The position numbers and the translations under genes are program-made. A stretch of DNA of 64,000 nucleotides from DASYPQ01 sp036006425 (GTDB lineage Bacteria > Planctomycetota > UBA1135 > GCA-002686595), in contig DASYPQ010000005.1 of assembly GCA_036006425.1 (NCBI GenBank), positions 1 through 64,000 on the forward strand, in the 5' to 3' direction. This document shows, piece after piece, positions 9,595-17,360 of the stretch (position 1 is its first letter; each line of letters begins with the position of its first letter). The notes below the pieces were generated by a model that was not told the origin of the DNA, searched no databases, and saw only the letters and a list, made by a program, of their open reading frames with translations.

Positions 9595-10497
9595 CTACTT
9601 CGACGGACCGAGTCCCAGCGCGTCGCGCATGACGTGCCGCAGGATCTGCGGGTTCTTGCGTAGGCGCCGCTGGCTGTACGCGCGCCACTCGGGACCGAAC
9701 GGGACGTACACGCGGACCGTGTGACCCGCGTCCTTCCAGCGTGCCCACAGCTCCTCGCGCACTCCGAGCAGCACCTGGAACTCGTAGCGGTCCGGTGCCG
9801 CGTCGGCCGCGCGGACTTCGAGCAGGCAGCGCTCGGCGAGCCCGTCGTCGTGCGTGGCGAACCCGAGTCTCGCGCCGCGCACGAGGAGCCGCCGCGCGCA
9901 GACGACGTACGCCGCGCGGATCGGCTCGGGATCGACGTGCGCGATCGTCGCCGGCTCGAGGTAGATCCCCTTGACGAGCCGGACGTCGAGCGGCCCGGGC
10001 GTGAGCGCGTCGATGTCCGCGGGCGTCCGCAACAAGCGCGACTGGAGCACGATCCCGACGTTGTCGAAGCTCTTGCGCAGCGCCTCGAAGACGCGCAGCG
10101 TCGCGTCGGTCGTCGGGTGATCCTCCATCTCGACCCGCACGCGCAAGCCGATCTCGCGGCAGCGCGTGGCGAGTCCCGAGTAGAGATGGAGGCAGAGCTC
10201 CTCGTCGAGGAGGAGTCCGAGGTGCGTCGGCTTGACCGAGACGTAGGCGTCGAGCTTGGCGTTCGCGACCGCCGCCGCCGCCTGGGCATACGAGCGCGCC
10301 GCGGCGCGGGCGGCGTCCGCGTCGGCGACGTGCTCTCCGAGGATGTCGAGGATCCCCGGGTAGCCGCGCCGCGCGAGATCCGCGAGCTTGGCCAAGGCTT
10401 CCTCGAGCTTCTCGCCGGCGATGTACCGCGACGCGAGGCGCCGCATGACCGGGCGGGGGACGTAGGGCAGGGTGGCGAGGACGAGCTTGTCGAGCAA
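9595..10497 (-). CDS. Proline dehydrogenase (monofunctional)
   Basis: The ~300-residue protein resembles the FAD-dependent proline dehydrogenase domain, which oxidises proline to pyrroline-5-carboxylate. Diagnostic stretches are ISVKPTHLGL-like YVSVKPTHLGLLLD, VRVEMEDHPTTDATL, VGIVLQSRLLRT, VRLVKGIYLEP, LGFATHDDGLA and the late QVLLGVREEL and VRVYVPFGPEW. I chose the TTG at 10497 because it directly precedes the conserved LDKLVLATLPY start and longer readings have no family similarity. No pyrroline-5-carboxylate dehydrogenase gene is adjacent. Confidence 0.87.
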   Translation of the reverse strand: MLDKLVLATLPYVPRPVMRRLASRYIAGEKLEEALAKLADLARRGYPGILDILGEHVADADAARAAARSYAQAAAAVANAKLDAYVSVKPTHLGLLLDEELCLHLYSGLATRCREIGLRVRVEMEDHPTTDATLRVFEALRKSFDNVGIVLQSRLLRTPADIDALTPGPLDVRLVKGIYLEPATIAHVDPEPIRAAYVVCARRLLVRGARLGFATHDDGLAERCLLEVRAADAAPDRYEFQVLLGVREELWARWKDAGHTVRVYVPFGPEWRAYSQRRLRKNPQILRHVMRDALGLGPSK

Positions 10498-10587
10498 CGT
10501 CGGAGGTCTCCCGGAACGGGGCGCGGATTCTAGCGGATCGATCGACGCTCGCCGCGCGCGTCGCCGGATTCCGTACGATGGGCGCGC

Positions 10588-10917
10588 GTGGACTCCGCAG
10601 CCGAAGCACCCCGGCTCGTCCTGACGACGGCTCCCGATCGCGGCGTCGCCGAGCGCATCGCGCGCGGACTCGTCGAGCGCCGTCTCGCCGCGTGCGTGAG
10701 CTTCCTCCCGTCGATGCGCAGCGTCTACCGGTGGAAGGGCGACGTCGAGGAGGCCGACGAGATCTGGCTCATCGCGAAGACCACGGCCGGGAAGCTCGCG
10801 GAGCTCGAACGCGTCCTCGCGGAGCTCCACCCCTACGAGGTTCCCGAGTGCGTGGCGCTCGCGCCCGAGCGCGTCGAGGCGAAGTACCTCGCCTGGCTCG
10901 TCCGCGAGACCGGCTGA
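10588..10917 (+). CDS. cutA: Divalent-cation tolerance protein CutA
   Basis: The 109-residue product matches the CutA1 family: an LVLTTAPD start, IARGLVERRLAACVS, the YRWKGDVEEADEIWLIAKT core strands, and ELHPYEVPE near the C-terminus. CutA forms a ferredoxin-like trimer; it was linked to copper tolerance in Escherichia coli, though its general role is unsettled. It starts with GTG and is transcribed divergently from the proline dehydrogenase gene, with 90 bp between them. Confidence 0.93.
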   Translation: MDSAAEAPRLVLTTAPDRGVAERIARGLVERRLAACVSFLPSMRSVYRWKGDVEEADEIWLIAKTTAGKLAELERVLAELHPYEVPECVALAPERVEAKYLAWLVRETG

Positions 10918-10992
10918 GCGCCGAGAGGGGAGACCCTCAAGGGAATCCAGCGCACCTCCGATACGAGATCGGGCGCTTCGCCCCGGATCCCG

Positions 10993-11760
10993 ATGCTCGC
11001 TCTCGCTCTCGTCCTCACGCTCGCGTCGTCCGCGGCGGTTCCCGCTCCCGCCGGCGAGGGGGGCGACGCGGGTGACGTGCGCCTGGAGCACTTCGTGCTC
11101 GAGCTGCGCGGCGCCGAGGCGGACGCTCCCGTCCGCGAAGTCGGGCTCGTCTGCATGCGGCGTCGCAAGATCGCCGGACGCGAGGACGGCATGCAGCTCG
11201 AGTGCGAGTGCCTGTTCCGCCGCGATGCCGCGGAGGGGGATTCCGAGCACGTGCTCCATGTCGAACGCCTGACGAACGAGGGGCCGCGCCTCGTGTGGCG
11301 CGAGTGGGGGCCCGGCCGCGCGCGCTGCCTGACCGCCGACTGGGCCGCCGACGGCGGCGCGCTCCACATGGTCGAGAGCTGCCGCGGCGGCATGCCGCGC
11401 GAGACGCTGTCCGCCGGCGAGGGTGCGGTGATGCCGCTCTACCTGCTCGAGCTCGCCCGCAACGGCGGAGCGACGGCGGGCAAGTACCGCCGGCTCGATC
11501 CGCTCTCGCGCGCGCTCGAGACGATCGAGCTCCGCGTCTCGCACCGCGTCGACGCCTCGATCGAGCTCCGGGTCGTCGACTGGTTGCGCGACGACGGCAG
11601 CCTGGCGGGGCACTTCGAGTTCCGCGGGGACGAGCTCGTCTCGTTCCGCTGGCAGGAAGGCGATCTCGTCGCGCGTCGGATCACCGCGCAGCAGTACGCC
11701 GAGCGCACGACGCGGCCTTCCGCGTCCGCCGCGCCGGCCGCATTCGAGCGGCGACCGTGA
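10993..11760 (+). CDS. Secreted protein of unknown function (possibly CpcT/CpeT-like)
   Basis: The 255-residue protein has a cleavable signal peptide (MLALALVLTLASSAAVPAPA) and a mature part with mixed beta content (RHVDASIELRVVDW-like strands, FEFRGDELVSFRWQEGD). The pattern of a small exported beta-rich protein with LECECLFRRD and HMVESCRGG segments recalls CpcT/CpeT-type lipocalin-like proteins, but I do not recognise it firmly. It precedes the export operon by 155 bp, in the same direction. Confidence 0.5.
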   Translation: MLALALVLTLASSAAVPAPAGEGGDAGDVRLEHFVLELRGAEADAPVREVGLVCMRRRKIAGREDGMQLECECLFRRDAAEGDSEHVLHVERLTNEGPRLVWREWGPGRARCLTADWAADGGALHMVESCRGGMPRETLSAGEGAVMPLYLLELARNGGATAGKYRRLDPLSRALETIELRVSHRVDASIELRVVDWLRDDGSLAGHFEFRGDELVSFRWQEGDLVARRITAQQYAERTTRPSASAAPAAFERRP

Positions 11761-11915
11761 CGAACGCGCCGCGTCCGCGGCCTGTTCGGATTGCGAAAAC
11801 GGAGACCTCCGAGCGCTCGCGCGGCTCTTTCGCCTCCGCGCCGCCTTTGCGGCACGAGTCGCGCGCGTTACCCTGCACGGTCGCGGGGTCCGAGCCTCGT
11901 CTCCCGGCATTCATC

Positions 11916-13562
11916 ATGTTGCGCTTCCCGATCGCAGCGCGCGTTTCGCTCGCGCTCGCACTGCTCCTGCCCTCGTGCCGTTCGGCGGCCGGCTGGCGCG
12001 AGCAGGCCGACCACGACGTGTACGACCTCGTGCTCCAGCGGCGCGCGAAACTCGGGATCGGGGACGGCAGCTTCACGATCGAGGCGCCGAAGGACAGCCT
12101 GCGCGAGCGGCTGCTGCGCGGCGAAGGGCCTCCGCCGACGCCCTTGACGCTGGTGCAGTGCCTCGAGATCGCCGCGGAGAACAGCCGGAGCTACCGGACC
12201 CAGGAGGAGGCGCTCTACCTCTCGGCGCTCGACCTCACGCTGGAGCGCTGGCGGTACCAGGTCCACGAAGTCGGCGTGCTCGGGGCCGCCGTCGCCGGCA
12301 CCGGCGACACCGCCGAAGTCGCGACCGCGAGCGGGGACCTCTCCCTCTCGAAGGTGCTCGGCACGGGCGCCGTCGTCATCGGCAACATCGGCCTCGATTT
12401 CACGCGCAGCCTGACGACCGGCGACAGCTGGAATCCGATCGGGCACATGGGTCTCGCGATCACGCAGCCGCTCCTGCGCGGCGCCGGCGCGAAGATCGCG
12501 CTCGAGCCGCTCACGCAGGCGCAGCGCGACCTCGTGTACGCGGTGCGCGACTTCGAGCGCTACCGGCGGACGTTCGCGTTCGACGTCGCGACGCGGTTCT
12601 ACGCCCTGATCGAGCAGCAGGACAGCGTCTCGAACCAGGAGAAGAACTACGAGAACTTGCAGAAGCTCTCCGACCGCAACGCCGCGCTCGCGGAGGCGGG
12701 ACGCCTCGACGACGTGCAGGCCGGCCAGGCGCGGCAGGACGAGCTCCGCAGCCGGGACACGCTGCTCCAGGCGCGATCGCGCCTCGAGTTCGACAAGGAC
12801 GCGTTCAAGGTCTTCCTCGGTCTGCCTCCCGAGACCGAGCTCGCGTTCGACGCGGGGGAGCTGGACCGCCTCGCCGAGCAGGACCTCTCGCCGATCGATC
12901 TCGACGAGACGCGCGCGATCGATCTCGCGCTCGCGACGCGCCTCGATCACCTGAACGTCGTCGACGAGGACGACGACGCCCTCCGGCACGTCGCGGTCGC
13001 CGAGGACGCGTTGCGCGCGGGCCTCTCGTTGAGCGCCGCGTGGAGCAACTCGAGCGAGAGCGGCAAACCCGCGAAGTTCAATTTCCAGGACTCGACCTGG
13101 ACGGTCGGCGCCGCGCTCGATCTGCCGATCGATCGGCTCCAGGAGCGCAACACCTACCGCGCGGCGCTCGTCTCCAGCGAGGTCGCGCGACGTGCCGTCG
13201 AGACCTCGGCCGACGCGATCCGCACGGCGCTGCGCCAGGAGCTGCGCGAGACGAAATCGAAGCTCGAGGGCTGGCGGATCCAGCTGAACGCGGTCGATCT
13301 CGCTGCGCGCCGGATCGAGAGCACCGACTTGAAGCTGCAGGCCGGACGCGCCGTCACGCGCGACCTCCTCGACGCCCAGGAGGCGCTGCTCGAGGCCCGC
13401 AACGCCGCCAGCTCGGCGCTGATCGACTACACGTTGTCTCGCCTCGCGCTGTTCCGCGACCTCGAGCTCCTGCGCGTCGACGCCGCGGGAATCCACGTCG
13501 ACGCATCGGCGCTGCCGGGGTCGGAACCCGCACAGGAAGAATCGTCGGAGCCCAAAGCATGA
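11916..13562 (+). CDS. TolC-family outer-membrane efflux protein
   Basis: The 548-residue protein starts with a lipoprotein-type signal (SLALALLLPSC). Its two halves each hold long amphipathic helices separated by strand pairs, as in TolC (LTLVQCLEIAAENSRSYRTQ opening; LSLSAAWSNSSESG strand; closing helix with QAGRAVTRDLLDAQEALLEAR). It would form the outer-membrane duct of a tripartite pump or secretion system. Its stop overlaps the adaptor start (ATGA, 13559-13562). It is the first gene of an operon of four overlapping genes ending at 17303. Confidence 0.9.
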   Translation: MLRFPIAARVSLALALLLPSCRSAAGWREQADHDVYDLVLQRRAKLGIGDGSFTIEAPKDSLRERLLRGEGPPPTPLTLVQCLEIAAENSRSYRTQEEALYLSALDLTLERWRYQVHEVGVLGAAVAGTGDTAEVATASGDLSLSKVLGTGAVVIGNIGLDFTRSLTTGDSWNPIGHMGLAITQPLLRGAGAKIALEPLTQAQRDLVYAVRDFERYRRTFAFDVATRFYALIEQQDSVSNQEKNYENLQKLSDRNAALAEAGRLDDVQAGQARQDELRSRDTLLQARSRLEFDKDAFKVFLGLPPETELAFDAGELDRLAEQDLSPIDLDETRAIDLALATRLDHLNVVDEDDDALRHVAVAEDALRAGLSLSAAWSNSSESGKPAKFNFQDSTWTVGAALDLPIDRLQERNTYRAALVSSEVARRAVETSADAIRTALRQELRETKSKLEGWRIQLNAVDLAARRIESTDLKLQAGRAVTRDLLDAQEALLEARNAASSALIDYTLSRLALFRDLELLRVDAAGIHVDASALPGSEPAQEESSEPKA

Positions 13563-15316
13563 AGTCCGGTGGAATCCTCGCTTCGAAGGGGCTCTGGCTC
13601 TGTTGCGGCGTCGTCGCGGTCGCGACCGGTCTCTGGCTCGCGCCGGCGCGCTGGTTCGGCAAGGAGCCGCCGGCGGAGGTCCAGGGTGCGCGCGTGCGCC
13701 GCGGCCCGCTCCGCATCAGCGTGCTGCAACGGGGCGAGCTCTCCGCGAAGAACAGCGTCAGCGTGAAGAGCGAGATCGAGGGGCAGACCACGATCCTCCA
13801 GCTGGTCACCGAGGGGACGATCGTGAAACCCGGCGACCTCCTCGTCCGCCTCGATTCGAGCGATCTCGTCGAGAAGGAGCTGCAGCAGCGCATCGCGGCG
13901 GACAACGCCGACGCCGCGTACAAGAAGGCGAAGGCCCAGTACGACATCCAGATCAGCCAGAACCAGAGCGACATCGAGGCCGCCGAGCGCAAGTCGCTGT
14001 TCGCGGCGACGGACCTCGAGAAGTACCGCAAGGGCGACCTCGAGCAGCTGCGCAAGGCGAACGAGGACAAGATCCTGCTGGCGCAGCAGAAGCGCACGCA
14101 GGCCGAGAACACGCTCACGTGGTCGAAGACGCTGCACGAGAAGGGCTTCCTCACGCAGACCGAGCTCGACCGCGACGACCTCGACTTCCAGAGCGCGGAC
14201 GTGCAATGGAAGCAGGCCGATCTCGCGAAGCAGCTCTTCACCGACTACGAGGATCCGCGCAAGCAGGCGCAGCTCGAAGCCGACCTCCAGGAGGCTCGCC
14301 GCGGCCTGGACCGCGCCAAGCTGCAGGCCGACGCGCGCATCGCCGACTACCAGGCGGCGCTGACGACGACCGAAGCGCGCCTCAAGCTCGAGAACGACAA
14401 GCTGACGAAGTACCGCGACCAGCTCGCGAAGACGCGGCTCACGTCGACCACCACGGGCATGGTCGTGTACTCGCGCAGCGAAGGCGGCCGGATGGGCATG
14501 GGCGAGGCGATGCAGGAGGGGAGCCAGGTCCGCGAAGGGCAGGAGATCCTGACGATCCCCGCGCAGGGCGGCATGATCGCGCAGGCGTCGATCCACGAGT
14601 CCGTCCTGAACCAGGTCGCGAAGGGTCTCGCGTGCACGATCAACGTCGATGCGATCCCCGGCGCCGAGTTCCACGGCTCCGTGCACTTCGTCGCGCTCCT
14701 CCCCGACAAGGGGAACTGGTGGGCGAATCCGAACCAGCGCCTCTATCGGACCGAGGTCTCGATCGACGACGCGACCCAGGAGCTGCGCCCGGGGATGAAC
14801 TGCGGGATCGAGATCCTCGTCGAGGAGATCCCCGACACGCTGTACGCCCCGATCCAGTCGGTGATGCTGTCGCGCGGCGAGACGATCGCGTTCGTCGTCG
14901 TCGGCGGCCGGCCCGAGGAGCGCAAGGTCCAGGTCGGCAAGCAGAGCGACAAGTGGGTGCAGATCCTTTCCGGGCTCTCCGAGGACGAGGAGGTCCTGCT
15001 CGCGCCGCCGCCGGGGTTCACGCCGCAGAAGAAGACCGAGGAACCCGGAGCGCACCGCGAAGGCGCGCCGGAGACGCCCGCGAACGCGGATCCCGCCAAG
15101 CAAGGTCCGCGGGCAGGCGGCGACGGCGCCAAGAATCGCGACGGCCGGATGCGGAAGGGCGGCGGACCGCGACCCGGAGGAGGCGCTCCGTCGAAGGAGG
15201 GCGCTGGCGGCGAAGCGGCCGTTCCTCCCGCGGCGAACGCCGAGACCGGCAAGGCCGACACCGACAAGGCCGCGCCCGCGGCGGTCGGCGGCGGCGGCGG
15301 AACGCGCAACCCGTGA
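13559..15316 (+). CDS. Periplasmic adaptor subunit (HlyD/MacA family)
   Basis: The 585-residue membrane-fusion protein has an N-terminal membrane anchor (GLWLCCGVVAVATGLWLA), a split biotinyl-lipoyl fold (RISVLQRGELSAKNSV ... GTIVKPGDLLVRLDSSDL), a long coiled-coil hairpin of about 200 residues rich in Lys/Glu/Gln, and a beta-barrel/membrane-proximal part (RTEVSIDDATQELRPGMNC). The last ~90 residues are a low-complexity tail rich in Gly, Pro, Lys and Ala, unusual for the family. It bridges the TolC and MacB-type partners and overlaps both neighbours by 4 bp. Confidence 0.9.
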   Translation: MKSGGILASKGLWLCCGVVAVATGLWLAPARWFGKEPPAEVQGARVRRGPLRISVLQRGELSAKNSVSVKSEIEGQTTILQLVTEGTIVKPGDLLVRLDSSDLVEKELQQRIAADNADAAYKKAKAQYDIQISQNQSDIEAAERKSLFAATDLEKYRKGDLEQLRKANEDKILLAQQKRTQAENTLTWSKTLHEKGFLTQTELDRDDLDFQSADVQWKQADLAKQLFTDYEDPRKQAQLEADLQEARRGLDRAKLQADARIADYQAALTTTEARLKLENDKLTKYRDQLAKTRLTSTTTGMVVYSRSEGGRMGMGEAMQEGSQVREGQEILTIPAQGGMIAQASIHESVLNQVAKGLACTINVDAIPGAEFHGSVHFVALLPDKGNWWANPNQRLYRTEVSIDDATQELRPGMNCGIEILVEEIPDTLYAPIQSVMLSRGETIAFVVVGGRPEERKVQVGKQSDKWVQILSGLSEDEEVLLAPPPGFTPQKKTEEPGAHREGAPETPANADPAKQGPRAGGDGAKNRDGRMRKGGGPRPGGGAPSKEGAGGEAAVPPAANAETGKADTDKAAPAAVGGGGGTRNP

Positions 15317-16035
15317 CCGAGCCGGTCGCGGAGTTGCGGGAGGTCTCGCGCGTCTACCAGATGGGCGCGAACGAGGTCTCCGCGCTCGACTCGTTCTCGT
15401 TCACGTTCGGCGCCGGCGAGTACTGGTCGATCATGGGCGCGTCCGGCTCCGGGAAGTCGACGCTGCTCAACATCCTCGGCTGCATCGACCGTCCGACGCA
15501 CGGCTCGTACCGGATCCGCGGCCAGGAAGTGAAGGACCTGTCCGACGACGAGCTCTCCGAGATGCGGAGCCGCACGCTCGGCTTCGTCTTCCAGTCGTAC
15601 AACCTGATCCCGCAGCTCGACGTCCTCGAGAACATCCTCGTCCCGCTCTTCTACCAGGACGATCCTCCGGCGGACGGCGAGGAGCGCGCGCGCCGGCTCG
15701 CGGCCCGCGTCGGATTGGCCGACCGGCTCGGCCACAAGCCGCCCGAGCTCTCGGGCGGGCAGCAGCAGCGCGTCGCGATCGCTCGCGCGCTCGTCAACGA
15801 CCCGGCGCTGATCCTCGCGGACGAGGCGACCGGCAACCTCGACAGCAAGACGGCGCTCGAGATCCTCGACCTGCTCGACGAGCTGCACGCCGAGGGCAAG
15901 ACGATCCTCCTCGTGACGCACGAGCCGAGCGTCGGCGCGCGCGCGGAACGGACGCTGCACCTGAAGGACGGCAAGATCGAAGGCGTCGTCGAGCGCAGGG
16001 TAGGCGCGCGCACGCCGGCCGGAGGTGCCGCTTGA
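15313..16035 (+). CDS. ABC transporter ATP-binding protein (LolD/MacB type)
   Basis: The 240-residue cytoplasmic ATPase shows Walker A GASGSGKST, Q-loop VFQSYNLIPQLDVLEN, signature LSGGQQQRVAIARAL, Walker B LILADEATGNLDS and the switch His in LLVTHE. The sequence fits the MacB/LolD group that powers mechanotransmission permeases. It uses a GTG start inside the adaptor stop region and overlaps the permease start by 4 bp, so it is stoichiometrically tied to the complex. Confidence 0.95.
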   Translation: MTEPVAELREVSRVYQMGANEVSALDSFSFTFGAGEYWSIMGASGSGKSTLLNILGCIDRPTHGSYRIRGQEVKDLSDDELSEMRSRTLGFVFQSYNLIPQLDVLENILVPLFYQDDPPADGEERARRLAARVGLADRLGHKPPELSGGQQQRVAIARALVNDPALILADEATGNLDSKTALEILDLLDELHAEGKTILLVTHEPSVGARAERTLHLKDGKIEGVVERRVGARTPAGGAA

Positions 16036-17303
16036 GGCTCGATCTCGCGCGCACGATCCGTCTCGGCGTCGGAAGCCTCCTGCTGCACAAGCTGCGCAGC
16101 GCTCTCACGACGCTCGGCGTCCTCTTCGGAGTCAGCAGCGTGATCGCAATGCTCGCGATCGGGGAAGGCGCGAGCTCCGAGGCGCAGGAGCAGATCCGGC
16201 GGCTCGGGAGCCAGAACGTCATCCTCCGCAGCGTGAAGCCGCCGGACGAGCCGTCGAGCGGCAAGGAGACGACGCGCGTCTCGTCGTACGGTCTGACCGA
16301 CGCCGATCTCGCGCGCGTGCGCGACACGTTCCCGGCGGTCCGGCGCGCCGTGCCGGTGCGCCAGCTCCAGCAGGAAGTGCGCCTCGGATCGCGCGCGCTG
16401 AATCCGCGCGTGCTCGCGACGCTGCCCGCGTACCTCGCCGTCACCGGCCGGCCCGTCGACGAGGGCCGGTTCTTCACCGAGCAGGACGACAAGAACGTGT
16501 CGAACGTGTGCGTGCTCGGGTACGAGGTCGCGCGCTACCTCTCGCCGTTCGAGTCCGCGCTCGGCAAGAACATCAAGATCGGCGAGGACTACTTCGCGTG
16601 CGTCGGCGTGCTCCTGCCGCGCGTGCCGCTCGGCAGCGACCAGCCGAAACCGGGCGCGGACGTGACCGGCGAGGTGTTCCTCCCGCTCCAGACGGGGCGG
16701 AAGTGGTTCGGCGACATGCAGGTGAAGATCCGCAGCGGCTCGCGCGACATGGAGGAAGTGCAGCTGCACGAGATCATCGTCGACGTCGACTCGACCGAGC
16801 ACGTGCCGCTCGTCGCGGACGCGGCGCGCGAGATGCTCGGGGGGCAGCACAAGCAGCGCGACTACGAGGTGATCGTGCCGCTGGAGCTCCTGCTGCAGGC
16901 CGAGCGCACGAAGCGGATCTTCAGCATCGTGCTCGGGAGCATCGCGGGAATCAGCCTGCTCGTCGGCGGGATCGGGATCATGAACGTGATGCTCGCGACC
17001 GTGACGGAGCGGACGCGGGAGATCGGGATCCGGCGCGCGCTGGGCGCGAAGCGGCGCCACATCGTCGCGCAGTTCCTGGTCGAGACGGTGGTGCTGTCGG
17101 TCGGCGGGGGGATCCTCGGGATCCTGCTCGGACTGTCGATCCCGATCGCCGTCGAGCACTTCGCGAAGATGCGCACGATCGTGACGCCGACGGCGCCGTT
17201 GATCGCGTTCGCGATCTCCGCGGCGACGGGGATCATCTTCGGCCTGTATCCCGCGTGGCGCGCGGCGACGATGGACCCGGTCGAAGCGCTGCGGCACGAG
17301 TAG
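16032..17303 (+). CDS. MacB-like ABC transporter permease
   Basis: The 423-residue permease has the MacB/FtsX layout: one N-terminal membrane helix (ALTTLGVLFGVSSVIAMLAI), a ~230-residue periplasmic domain, then three C-terminal helices with the conserved TERTREIGIRRALGAKRR coupling segment and the final PAWRAATMDPVEALRHE. The TTG start at 16032 overlaps the ATPase stop. With the three preceding genes it makes a complete MacAB-TolC-like exporter; the substrate could be a peptide, siderophore, antibiotic or lipoprotein. Confidence 0.93.
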   Translation: MRLDLARTIRLGVGSLLLHKLRSALTTLGVLFGVSSVIAMLAIGEGASSEAQEQIRRLGSQNVILRSVKPPDEPSSGKETTRVSSYGLTDADLARVRDTFPAVRRAVPVRQLQQEVRLGSRALNPRVLATLPAYLAVTGRPVDEGRFFTEQDDKNVSNVCVLGYEVARYLSPFESALGKNIKIGEDYFACVGVLLPRVPLGSDQPKPGADVTGEVFLPLQTGRKWFGDMQVKIRSGSRDMEEVQLHEIIVDVDSTEHVPLVADAAREMLGGQHKQRDYEVIVPLELLLQAERTKRIFSIVLGSIAGISLLVGGIGIMNVMLATVTERTREIGIRRALGAKRRHIVAQFLVETVVLSVGGGILGILLGLSIPIAVEHFAKMRTIVTPTAPLIAFAISAATGIIFGLYPAWRAATMDPVEALRHE

Positions 17304-17360
17304 GTCCGCTACACCCCCACGTCGGAATTCGGGAGTGCGTCCCATCACTCGCCCCGCGGG

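Noticed and set aside
9595..11910. A 771-codon minus-strand open frame and other long frames across 9.6-16 kb
   Set aside because: High GC gives long open frames opposite real genes; only the proline dehydrogenase part has family similarity, and cutA and the secreted-protein gene lie on the other strand.
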